Shown: positions 1 to 7,220, counted from the stretch's first letter. The stretch: 7,366 nt of DNA from Rhodospirillales bacterium (GCA_021775275.1 JAJFIE010000034.1:1-7366); one strand, 5' to 3'. Numbers and translations are program-made. Notes: generated by a model from the letters alone, not told the origin.

Positions 1-1
1 A

Positions 2-1000
2 TACGACGGGCTGGGTGATCCGGCCCACCAGGAAACCATCAAAGCCGACGGTGACCGGCAGGCCATGGGCCTTATGGAGGCGTACACCGACGACCTTCGT
101 CCACGCCCCGATATCTGGTTCACCTATCATTTGTTCTACAAGGCTCCGGACTGGATTGGTCCGCGCATTTCTCACGGGTTGGGAATTCCCTACGTGGTTG
201 CAGAGGTATCCCACGCACCCAAACGCGCAGGCGGTCCGTGGGATATGGGACACCGCGCCACACAAAATGCCATCGCTATGACGACGCTTATCGTCGGTTT
301 CAACGAAAGTGACGCCGCGTGCGTTGGCGACGTGGCAGGCAAGCAAACCCGCATGGTCACCATTCCACCCTTCATTGACACCGTGCCTTATGCGACAGCG
401 GCAACGGAACGCCAGACGTACCGGGCGATGGCAGCGGGACAGTATGACGTCTCACCTGCGCAACCGTGGTTATTGACGGTCGCCATGATGCGGTCGGGCG
501 ACAAGCTCTCATCATACCGGCAACTGGGGCAGGCGTTAAGCGAGGTAAAAAATCGCCCATGGCATTTGTTCGTGGTCGGTGACGGCGAGGCAAAGGACGA
601 TGTTCGTTCAGTTCTGGCTCCCATAGCGGAAAAAGTAATCTGGCTCGGCGCACAGGAGAGTGAGACATTACCGGGCATCTATGCCGCATGTGACCTGTAT
701 GTCTGGCCCTCGGTGCGCGAGGCTTACGGCATGGCATTCATTGAGGCACAGGCCGCCGGGTTGCCTGTTATTGGCGCACGCGTGGGTGGCGTTCCCGGTG
801 TTGTTCGTGCACCGGATACCGGCATTCTTGTGGAGCCTGATGATATGACGGCATTCGCCGCAGCGGCAGCGAGCTTGCTGGAGAACGATACTGCGCGCGC
901 GTCCATGGGGCAAAGGGCGATGAGCTACGCGGCACAACACCATGGCCTGGATCAGGCTGCACGGACGCTGGGTGATCTGTTGCGGGACGTGGTTTCATGA
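2..1000 (+). CDS. Glycosyltransferase family 4 protein (5' partial)
   Basis: The reading frame is open from the first full codon at position 2, and the in-frame ATG at 65 lies inside conserved sequence, so the true start is upstream of the window; 332 residues are visible. The protein is a GT-B fold, GT4-type (Glycos_transf_1) retaining glycosyltransferase, expected to move a sugar from an activated nucleotide-sugar donor in the cytoplasm. The C-terminal Rossmann domain is clear: a 'HLFVVGDGE' strand and turn near 565-600, then 'DLYVWPS' followed by the E-x7-E motif (E codons at 719 and 743, in EAYGMAFIE), then 'AAGLPVIG' and a G-G-V-P loop. The N-terminal acceptor domain is present except for roughly its first 60-70 residues (estimated from family size). 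The stop overlaps the next gene's start by ATGA, implying translational coupling. Donor and acceptor sugars cannot be read from the sequence. Confidence 0.88.
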   Translation, partial: YDGLGDPAHQETIKADGDRQAMGLMEAYTDDLRPRPDIWFTYHLFYKAPDWIGPRISHGLGIPYVVAEVSHAPKRAGGPWDMGHRATQNAIAMTTLIVGFNESDAACVGDVAGKQTRMVTIPPFIDTVPYATAATERQTYRAMAAGQYDVSPAQPWLLTVAMMRSGDKLSSYRQLGQALSEVKNRPWHLFVVGDGEAKDDVRSVLAPIAEKVIWLGAQESETLPGIYAACDLYVWPSVREAYGMAFIEAQAAGLPVIGARVGGVPGVVRAPDTGILVEPDDMTAFAAAAASLLENDTARASMGQRAMSYAAQHHGLDQAARTLGDLLRDVVS

Positions 1001-1596
1001 CCAGATTACTAATGATACGGCATGCCGCCACGCCGTGGAACTGGAGCAAACGTATCCAGGGGTTGAGTGATATTCCCATTGATGACGATGCCCGGCACGA
1101 GGCTACGGGATGGCTAATACCCGATGATTTCCATGGGGCGCTTTGGGCCTCCAGTCCTTTGAAAAGGGCCGTGGAGACGGCCCGGCTTTTAGGCGGCGCG
1201 CCCCGCGAAGAACAACGCCTCATTGAAATGAACTGGGGTGAGTGGGAAGGCGATACCCTCGAAAGCCTGCGCCAGCGGCTTGGAGCCGCCATGGCTGAAA
1301 ACGAAGACCGTGGACTCGACTTCCGCCCGCCCGGTGGGGAAAGTCCCCGAGATCTGCAGGACAGGCTCCGCCCCTGGCTGTTGGAGATCGCGACATCCGG
1401 CACCGATACCATTGCCGTCACGCATAAAGGAGTTATCCGTGCGGTCATGGCACTGGCGACCGGGTGGGACATGACGGGCAAGGCCCCTGCACGTGTATTG
1501 AATGGTGCGGGCCACATTTTCTCACTGGATGGCCAAGGCAATCCCGCCGTTGTGCGTTTGAATGTTCCTCTGACCGAGGAAGCAGGGGAGCCATGA
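997..1596 (+). CDS. Histidine phosphatase superfamily protein (phosphoglycerate mutase-like)
   Basis: This 199-aa cytoplasmic protein has the length and motif order of single-domain histidine phosphatases (the PhoE/CobC/phosphoglycerate-mutase-like branch), which remove phosphate through a phosphohistidine intermediate. The N-terminal catalytic motif is 'MIRHAATPWN', with R8 and the nucleophile H9; the usual third residue Gly of RHG is Ala here, a tolerated variant. The rest of the phosphate pocket is visible: 'SSPLKRA' with R57, E77 in 'LIEMNWGEWEG' as the likely proton donor, and the second histidine H143 in 'VTHKGVIRAV'. No signal peptide is seen. The start is fixed by the ATGA overlap with the upstream glycosyltransferase, and the stop overlaps the next start in the same way. 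Sitting between two glycosyltransferases, it may act on a sugar phosphate or a phosphorylated glycan intermediate; that is inference, and a general metabolic phosphatase role is equally possible. Confidence 0.9.
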   Translation: MTRLLMIRHAATPWNWSKRIQGLSDIPIDDDARHEATGWLIPDDFHGALWASSPLKRAVETARLLGGAPREEQRLIEMNWGEWEGDTLESLRQRLGAAMAENEDRGLDFRPPGGESPRDLQDRLRPWLLEIATSGTDTIAVTHKGVIRAVMALATGWDMTGKAPARVLNGAGHIFSLDGQGNPAVVRLNVPLTEEAGEP

Positions 1597-2744
1597 ATAC
1601 CTTGCCCACCGCATCCCCAAAGCGTGTCATGTTTTATGTTCAGCACCTGTTGGGGGTCGGACATGTCCGTCGCGCTTCATTGATTTCCGCAGCCATGGTT
1701 CAGTCGGGAATGGATGTGCATGTCATACTTGGCGGCACAGAGGTGCCGGGCATTACCTTTCCCAGAGCCCAAATCCATCAATTGCCCGAAGCCCGCGCGG
1801 CAGACGCATCGTTCTCATCCATCGTCGATGCAACCGGCGCCCCCGTCACGGAGCAATGGCGAACGCGGCGCCGGGAATTACTCCTTGATTTGTTTCAGAC
1901 CATTTCTCCTGATGTTCTGCTTATCGAACAATTTCCGTTTGGGCGCCGTCAATTCCGATTCGAGTTATTTCCCCTGCTTGATGCAGCGCAAAATACAGAA
2001 ACACCTCCCCGAATAGCCTGTTCTGTGCGCGATCTCTTGGTTGCGAAGAATAACCCGGAACGTGCTCGTGAAACGGCAGATATCATTAATCAGTATTTCA
2101 ACCGGGTGTTTGTGCACGGCGACGAAGCTTTTCTACCGCTTGAGGCATCCTTCGAAGAAACAGCACGCATTTCAGAAAAGCTGCAATATACAGGCTATGT
2201 CACGCCATTGCCGCCAATCCATACTTTGGAAGGGGCGGGTGAGGTCATTGTTGCTACAGGTGGCGGCGCGGTAGGTCAGAAATTGTTGAAAACCGCCATT
2301 GCCGCAAAGCCACTGAGTTCCTTGAAAGATCGCGTGTGGCGAATTCTGATGGGGCCAAATCTGGATTTAGAAATCAGGGCAGAGTTGGAAAGCACCACGG
2401 ATGCCAACATCATTGCCGAATCAAATCGGGAAGACTATTCGGCGCTCCTCTGGAACTGTGCTTTATCCATATCACAAGCTGGCTACAATACTCTGATGGA
2501 TATTGTTATGGCGCGTTGCCCCGCCATTGTGGTCCCGTTTGCCGATGCCGGGGAAACCGAGCAAACTGTTCGCGCTCAACTTCTTGCCGATACGCAGCAC
2601 ATTACCTTGATGCCCTCAGTTGAATTATCGCCCCTAGGGCTTGCGCGGTTGGTCGATTCGACATATTCGCGAAACCCTCCTGAAAAGCCGCCATTCAAGG
2701 TTGGTGGCGCCGCCAGGACAGCTGAATACATAACAATTCTGTGA
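1593..2744 (+). CDS. MurG-like GT-B glycosyltransferase (COG4671 type)
   Basis: This 383-aa protein resembles the predicted glycosyltransferases of COG4671 and the GT28/MurG fold. The N-terminal strand and glycine-rich loop read 'VMFYVQHLLGVGHVRRASL' (residues about 12-30), the acceptor-side signature of this group. The C-terminal nucleotide-sugar domain begins near 'VIVATGGGAVGQKLL' (2240-2290). It contains 'ISQAGYNTLMDIVMARCPAI' (2470-2530) followed by 'VPFADAGETEQ', matching the MurG-like pattern of S-x-A-G-x-N-T, a short helix, P-A-I-x-V-P and a glutamine that contacts the donor. The frame stays open upstream to 1464, but I chose the ATG at 1593 because it forms an ATGA overlap with the phosphatase stop, has purine-rich GAGGA and AGGGGAG upstream, and gives the expected N-terminus. 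No signal peptide or membrane segment is evident. It is probably a second sugar-transfer step in the same pathway; donor and acceptor are unknown. Confidence 0.87.
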   Translation: MNTLPTASPKRVMFYVQHLLGVGHVRRASLISAAMVQSGMDVHVILGGTEVPGITFPRAQIHQLPEARAADASFSSIVDATGAPVTEQWRTRRRELLLDLFQTISPDVLLIEQFPFGRRQFRFELFPLLDAAQNTETPPRIACSVRDLLVAKNNPERARETADIINQYFNRVFVHGDEAFLPLEASFEETARISEKLQYTGYVTPLPPIHTLEGAGEVIVATGGGAVGQKLLKTAIAAKPLSSLKDRVWRILMGPNLDLEIRAELESTTDANIIAESNREDYSALLWNCALSISQAGYNTLMDIVMARCPAIVVPFADAGETEQTVRAQLLADTQHITLMPSVELSPLGLARLVDSTYSRNPPEKPPFKVGGAARTAEYITIL

Positions 2745-2895
2745 AGCACACCACCAAAACTCCTTTATTTTGACCAATTCCCTGATGATGCGTGAGATAC
2801 TCCTTCACGTTTCAATTCCCAATCGCTAGACTTTTTGATGGTCGGATAAGAATCCAGAATAAGAAATATTCCGATCAGGCTTGAGGGGGTATGGC
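2745..2895 (+). promoter_or_regulatory. Intergenic region upstream of the ABC-fusion gene; possible promoter/operator
   Basis: This is the only sizeable gap inside the gene row, about 150 bp, AT-richer than its flanks and without a coding frame. I see three short dyads: CGTGA (2791-2795) with TCACG (2805-2809); GGAT (2844-2847) with ATCC (2852-2855); and GAATA (2857-2861) with TATTC (2867-2871). The last two are adjacent and lie directly before the gene. A weak sigma70-like pair, TTCACG (2804-2809) and TAGACT (2827-2832) with a 17-bp spacer, matches 4/6 at each box. TTGACC at 2770-2775 is a better -35, but no good -10 follows at the right distance. There is no T-rich hairpin ending the upstream genes, so readthrough is possible. 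The region may contain a promoter, but nothing here is strong enough to name. Confidence 0.3.
2883..2889 (+). promoter_or_regulatory. Shine-Dalgarno sequence deciding the start of the ABC-fusion gene
   Basis: GAGGGGG lies 6 nt before an in-frame GTG at 2896. The other in-frame candidate, TTG at 2881, overlaps this motif and has no comparable purine-rich stretch upstream. An ATG at 2891 is in a different frame that stops after 100 codons. The spacing favours GTG 2896 as the start; using TTG would add five residues. Confidence 0.55.
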
Positions 2896-5800
2896 GTGGA
2901 TAGAGGCGTCTTCAAATTTATCTTGCGGTACAGCAAGAAGCAGCAGATTTTTTTGCTGTTGGTCACGGTTTTGTCTTTTCCATTTTATTATTATTCGCTG
3001 GATTTACCTAAAACTATTGTCAACGAGGCGATCGGCGGGCTGGATTTCCCGAAGTCGTTGCTCCAGCCCGAGGCTTTTTTTGGAATTGGCAATTTCGTCA
3101 ACATTGAACTGGACCAAATCAATTATTTGCTTGCCCTTTCTTTTGCTTTTCTTGCCCTCGTACTCATCAATGGCGGCTTCAAATACTTTCTGAATGTCTA
3201 TCGCGGTGTCGTTGGCGAACGAATGCTTCGTCGTGTGCGGTATCTGCTGATCAACCGCGTTATACGATTTCCCCTGCCCCACTTTCGAAACATCTCGGAA
3301 GGTGAAATCGTTTCTATGGTTACGGCGGAAACTGAACCATTGGGCGGATTTATGGCCGAGTCATTATCTTTGCCTGCATTCCAGGGTGGCATGCTGATCA
3401 CAGCATTGATATTCATGTTCATTCAGGATCCCATACTGGGGATTGCAGCCATAGCACTGTATCCGGTCCAGGCCTGGGGAATTCCGAAGCTTCAGAAAAA
3501 AGTGAATTTGCTCAACAAAGAACGTGTTCTGAACGTCCGAAAATTATCAGAACGCATCAATGAATTGGTGGCAGGTGTTGCAGAAGTTCACGCGCACGAC
3601 ACATCGCAGTTTGAATTGGCGGATTTCTCCCAGCGACTCGGCGCAATTTACCAAATTCGATACAAGGTTTACCGCAAGAAATTTTTTATCAAGTTCCTGA
3701 ACAACTTTCTGGCACAGGTAACACCGTTCTTTTTCTTTTCCATTGGTGGTTACCTCGTCATCATCGGTGATCTGTCTCTCGGGGCGTTGGTTGCAATTCT
3801 TGCAGCCTACAAGGACCTTTCACCGCCGTGGAAAGAACTGTTGAACTACTATCAACGTTTAGAAGATTCGCGTATCAAATACAGCCAACTCATCGAACGG
3901 TTTGACCCACCGGGAATGTACAGTGACGACGTGATGGTCCCCAATTCTGATAGCGTGCGCCCACTGTCAGGCAAAATCACCGCAGCCAACCTGACACTGG
4001 AGGAAGACGAGGGTTCCAAAATTCTTGAAGGCGTTGGTTTCGATTTCAACGTTAATGATCATATCGCCTTGCTGGGTAGCGCCGGCAGTGGAAAAGCCGA
4101 TTTGGCGAAACTGCTTGCCCGCCAGATATCACCGTCGGCAGGAACTCTCAGCATTGATGGCATGGATTTAGCCTCGGCTCCGGAATCCACCATTGGGCGC
4201 AAAATCGGATATGTGGACCAGGATGCCTATATCCGTTCCGGCACGATTCGCGACAGCCTGTTTTACGGACTGAAACACCACCCTATGGCCGAGGCGGATT
4301 ATCAGCCGGACGAAAAAGTGGCGTTAGAGAAAAATCGCGTCGAGTCCCGCGAGTCAGGCAATAGCGAATTCGATGTCAATGCGGATTGGATCGACTATCC
4401 GGCTGGTGATGACGGCAACGAAAATGACCGTCTAATGAAGCGCGGCATGCAGGCGCTTAGCGCCGTCGGGCTGGAAGCCGACGTGCAAGCCATCGGGTTT
4501 CGCAGCACACTTGGTTCGGACGCCAGCGCCGAGTTGACTGAGGGCATGATGAAAGCCCGCAAAGCTATTCGCGAACGATTACAGGAAGAAGAGTTTTCAG
4601 GGCTTGTGGAAACCTGGGAACACACGGATTTCAACCACAATGCTTCGGTTGCCGAAAACATTCTGTTCGGCACTCCCGTTGACGAAACCTTTGCTATCGA
4701 AACCCTCGGACAGAACGAGCATATCCAAAACGCCCTGAAAAAAGTCGGCCTTTATGACGATTTTGTCGAAATGGGTCGGAAAGTGGCTGCATTGATGGTG
4801 GAGCTCTTCCATGACCTGCCCCCTGGCCATGAATTTTTCGAACGCTTCAGTTTCATCATCGCTGACGATCTGCCGGAGTTTCAAATTATCCTCTCCGCTT
4901 CCGCCAATGACGGTGTCCGTGCGTTATCCCATGAACAACGAGAACGACTGAGACAGCTTCCCTTCAAGCTCATATCAGCCCGGCACCGCCTTGGATTGAT
5001 TGACGATGTGGTGATAGAACGGTTGCTCGCTGCACGCAGGGCATTTGCGGAAGATCTGCCCGATGACATGCGGGATCGGGTATCTTTTTTCGATCTGAAC
5101 ACATACAACCCGGCCAGCAGTATTCTCGACAACGTGTTGTTCGGCAAAATCGATTCTGCCCGCGCGGACAGTGCTGAAAAAATTCAACATCTGGTCCGTG
5201 AAATCTTTGATGACCTGTCGCTTAACCTTGCCGTGCTGGATGCCGGCCTGAACAGTGAGGTTGGGATCGCCGGCAGACGTCTTTCCACTGTCCAGCGCCA
5301 GAAACTTGCTATTGCCCGAAATCTGGTCAAGGACCCCTCCCTGCTAATCGTCAATGAAGCAACGGGTATTTTTGATCCATCCACGCAGACTTCCGTATTT
5401 TCAAACATTAAGGAAATGATGGCGGGCCGAGGTTTGATTTGGGTCAATGGGGACAACATCAACCCAAATGATTTTGACCGGGTTTTTCAGATAGAAGGTG
5501 GGCGGGTGCGTGAGTCGGCGGCGGTTCAGGCGTCGGAGCCATCTGCGTCACAAGAACCGGCGCATGAGGAGTCATCCCAAAATGAAGTCGGTATGGATAC
5601 CGAGCTTTTAGCCCGTATCCCGTTCTTTGCGGGTCTTGATCGGTCCCGCCTGAAACTCCTGGCATTCACCAGCGAGCGCCAAACGCTGGAGCCACAGGAG
5701 GTTCTGTTCCGGCAAGGCGATTCCGCTGATGTGGCCTGTGTCATTGTTGATGGCACCTTCAGCATCATTGCCGAAACGGCGGAAGGCCGGGTGAAAGTCG

Positions 5801-6453
5801 CTGATACCGGACGAGGCGGCGTCATTGGCGAACTTGCGCTGCTATGCGAGGCACCGCGCACCGCCACCGTTCAAGCCAATGAACGGAGCACAATACTGAA
5901 AATTACCAAGGATGTCTTCATCCAGTTGATCAAGGATAACCCCGCCGTTGGCGCAAATCTTTCACGCATTCTGGCGAGCAAGTTGGAAGCCATGATGCGC
6001 AATATGAGCGCCCATTATGAACTTTATGATCCTGTTACCGGTTTGCCGAACAGGAATCTGCTCATGGATCAAATGAAATCAACTGCCTACGTGGACCACC
6101 GGAACGGTCAGAATTCCTGTGTCATTTTTCTCGAGTTTCCTGATCTCGACGACATGGAGTATTTCAAGGATCTGGATCGTCGGCAGATGTTATTGCGCGA
6201 GATCGCCATTCGCATCAAACCGACAATCCGCGCCGCAGATAGTTTCGCCCATCTCGAAAGCTTCCGGTTTGGCGTCCTGGCCAGAGGCTACAATGAAGAT
6301 CAGGCCGCTGATCTTTTGGTGTCACGCCTCATCGATTCCCTTGGCGACCCATTATCCATTGGCGATCATGAGATTGATTTGAAGAAATCTGCCAAGACCC
6401 GAATTCTCGGATTAAACAAAGATACACTCCGTTCCCTTTCCGATGGCATGTAA
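2896..6453 (+). CDS. ABC-exporter-like membrane protein fused to cyclic-nucleotide-binding and degenerate GGDEF domains
   Basis: About 1185 aa (numbered from GTG 2896), roughly twice the length of a half-size ABC exporter. Residues ~15-310 form an exporter-type membrane domain with about six hydrophobic segments (near 18-36, 77-98, 162-180, 183-200, 276-293, 296-310). An NBD begins near 355: Walker A GSAGSGKAD (K400 present, next residue Ala instead of Ser/Thr) and Q-loop Q442. About 340 residues then separate the Q-loop from the signature LSTVQ (796-800), followed by Walker B LLIVNEAT (N820 in place of Asp, E821 kept); Gly852 stands where the H-loop His is expected. The insertion contains repeated helical-subdomain-like units. 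An acidic Ser/Glu linker (~873-897) leads to a cyclic-nucleotide-binding domain (~898-1030) with a complete cassette (G978-E979-L-A-L ... R988-T-A). The tail is GGDEF-like (1045-1180) with DPVTGLPNR but ESFRF (1121-1125) at the GGDEF site. The protein is probably an inner-membrane regulator or a second-messenger-gated transporter. The frame is intact and not a pseudogene. The substrate is unknown and ATP hydrolysis is doubtful. Confidence 0.88.
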   Translation: MDRGVFKFILRYSKKQQIFLLLVTVLSFPFYYYSLDLPKTIVNEAIGGLDFPKSLLQPEAFFGIGNFVNIELDQINYLLALSFAFLALVLINGGFKYFLNVYRGVVGERMLRRVRYLLINRVIRFPLPHFRNISEGEIVSMVTAETEPLGGFMAESLSLPAFQGGMLITALIFMFIQDPILGIAAIALYPVQAWGIPKLQKKVNLLNKERVLNVRKLSERINELVAGVAEVHAHDTSQFELADFSQRLGAIYQIRYKVYRKKFFIKFLNNFLAQVTPFFFFSIGGYLVIIGDLSLGALVAILAAYKDLSPPWKELLNYYQRLEDSRIKYSQLIERFDPPGMYSDDVMVPNSDSVRPLSGKITAANLTLEEDEGSKILEGVGFDFNVNDHIALLGSAGSGKADLAKLLARQISPSAGTLSIDGMDLASAPESTIGRKIGYVDQDAYIRSGTIRDSLFYGLKHHPMAEADYQPDEKVALEKNRVESRESGNSEFDVNADWIDYPAGDDGNENDRLMKRGMQALSAVGLEADVQAIGFRSTLGSDASAELTEGMMKARKAIRERLQEEEFSGLVETWEHTDFNHNASVAENILFGTPVDETFAIETLGQNEHIQNALKKVGLYDDFVEMGRKVAALMVELFHDLPPGHEFFERFSFIIADDLPEFQIILSASANDGVRALSHEQRERLRQLPFKLISARHRLGLIDDVVIERLLAARRAFAEDLPDDMRDRVSFFDLNTYNPASSILDNVLFGKIDSARADSAEKIQHLVREIFDDLSLNLAVLDAGLNSEVGIAGRRLSTVQRQKLAIARNLVKDPSLLIVNEATGIFDPSTQTSVFSNIKEMMAGRGLIWVNGDNINPNDFDRVFQIEGGRVRESAAVQASEPSASQEPAHEESSQNEVGMDTELLARIPFFAGLDRSRLKLLAFTSERQTLEPQEVLFRQGDSADVACVIVDGTFSIIAETAEGRVKVADTGRGGVIGELALLCEAPRTATVQANERSTILKITKDVFIQLIKDNPAVGANLSRILASKLEAMMRNMSAHYELYDPVTGLPNRNLLMDQMKSTAYVDHRNGQNSCVIFLEFPDLDDMEYFKDLDRRQMLLREIAIRIKPTIRAADSFAHLESFRFGVLARGYNEDQAADLLVSRLIDSLGDPLSIGDHEIDLKKSAKTRILGLNKDTLRSLSDGM
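4237..5379 (+). repeat. Three diverged helical-subdomain-like units inside the NBD (protein-level repeat)
   Basis: Three copies of the segment that normally occurs once after the ABC Q-loop can be read: SGTIRDSLFYG (4237-4269, residues 448-458), ASVAENILFG (4642-4671, 583-592) and SSILDNVLFG (5116-5145, 741-750). Copies 1 and 2 are followed by a helix of the type AL-x-x-VGL (ALSAVGLEADV from 4453; ALKKVGLYDDF from 4732). Each copy ends in a signature-like string: LTEGM (4534-4548), LSHEQ (4924-4938) and LSTVQ (5281-5295); only the last is followed by a Walker B. Unit 1 also carries a low-complexity acidic stretch (about residues 460-515). The repeat is visible in protein, not as obvious DNA identity, so any duplication is old. 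Confidence 0.6.
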
Positions 6454-6467
6454 GGAAACCTGTAACG

Positions 6468-7220
6468 GTGGATGCCTGGGAATGCTTACGAAGAGAACTG
6501 GATTGCTGGGCAAACGCAGGTCGCGTCGCCACACTGTGGTGGCGAGATGATGATGCGGAGGATATCACCCCGCAGCTCAATGAGCTCATGGCGATCTCGG
6601 CTGACGTTAATGTTCCCATCATGTTGGCGGTTATTCCAGCGGCTCTCTCGCCGGAATTCAAGGCACAAACATTTTCTTCCAATGTCCGCCTCGCCCAACA
6701 CGGTTACACGCATACAAATTTTGCAAACCCGGGCGCCAAAAAATCAGAATTCAGTCCAAAGCGCAAACAGACGGATATGGTCGCGGATATCAATACAGGT
6801 TTCCGCGAAATCATGGCGCTGGCAAACGGGATCAGTGCCTTCGTGCCGCCATGGAATCGTATGGATATGACTCTGCTACCATCCATACAGAAGGCTGGCA
6901 TTACGGCAATCTCGACATTTACACCGCGAAAGCATTCGGAACCTGTCACTGGCTTGCGCCAGGTAAACACCCATGCAGATGTGATGGATTGGCGTGGCTC
7001 GCGTGGCTTTGCCGGAGAACACTCGGTATTGGTGCAGATCACTGAACACCTTTCGGCACGCCGCACAGGGACAGTCGATAGTGATGAACCAACCGGGCTA
7101 CTGACCCACCATCTGGTCCACGATGCGGCATGCTGGCGATTTCTTGAAATGTTCACACAAAAGACCATTGACCACCCGGCAGCAACATGGCTCCCGATTG
7201 ATATCGCTATGGTCGCATAA
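6468..7220 (+). CDS. Polysaccharide deacetylase-like protein (NodB/CE4-related)
   Basis: This 250-aa protein has the motif order of the polysaccharide deacetylase (CE4/NodB-like) fold, which removes acyl groups from carbohydrate substrates using a metal bound by Asp and two His. Visible elements are 'WWRDDDA' (D27-D29; catalytic base and metal Asp region), 'QHGYTHTNF' with H78 and H82 (the H-x3-H metal motif), 'VPPWNRMD' (P127-R131, the substrate-groove motif typical of a shorter intracellular-looking branch) and 'GLLTHHLVHD' (H214, H215, H218; the late L-x-H-type motif). There is no signal peptide or lipobox, so it probably acts in the cytoplasm, perhaps on a precursor. The start is GTG 6468, 14 bp after the upstream stop, with AAGGA at 6452-6456 overlapping that stop; the ATG at 6472 is in another frame. 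The close spacing indicates cotranscription with the ABC-fusion gene. The substrate is not readable, and activity could be on another C-N or ester bond. Confidence 0.83.
   Translation: MDAWECLRRELDCWANAGRVATLWWRDDDAEDITPQLNELMAISADVNVPIMLAVIPAALSPEFKAQTFSSNVRLAQHGYTHTNFANPGAKKSEFSPKRKQTDMVADINTGFREIMALANGISAFVPPWNRMDMTLLPSIQKAGITAISTFTPRKHSEPVTGLRQVNTHADVMDWRGSRGFAGEHSVLVQITEHLSARRTGTVDSDEPTGLLTHHLVHDAACWRFLEMFTQKTIDHPAATWLPIDIAMVA

Noticed and set aside
1464..1592. Upstream extension of the second glycosyltransferase to an ATG at 1464
   Set aside because: It would overlap the phosphatase by more than 130 bp and add a Cys/Arg-rich non-conserved stretch; the ATGA overlap start at 1593 fits the family N-terminus.
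768..1664. A 298-codon open frame on the - strand
   Set aside because: It lies opposite two well-supported genes (glycosyltransferase and phosphatase), its translation is rich in Arg/Ser/Pro typical of antisense frames, and it has no recognisable motif.
2791..2815. Intrinsic terminator after the second glycosyltransferase
   Set aside because: The CGTGA/TCACG stem is only 5 bp with a 9-nt loop and is followed by TTTC rather than a T-run.
2891..3193. A 100-codon frame starting with ATG at 2891
   Set aside because: It is out of frame with the ABC-fusion gene, whose membrane domain is clearly encoded in the other frame across the same bases.
4237..5145. CRISPR array or DNA tandem repeat
   Set aside because: The three similar segments match only at protein level, with unequal spacing (135 and 158 residues) and little DNA identity.
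4075..5451. The ABC-fusion gene as a pseudogene, because of its lost catalytic residues
   Set aside because: The frame is uninterrupted for more than 3.5 kb, conserved segments follow the NBD in frame, and codon use matches the neighbours; a maintained non-canonical domain fits better.
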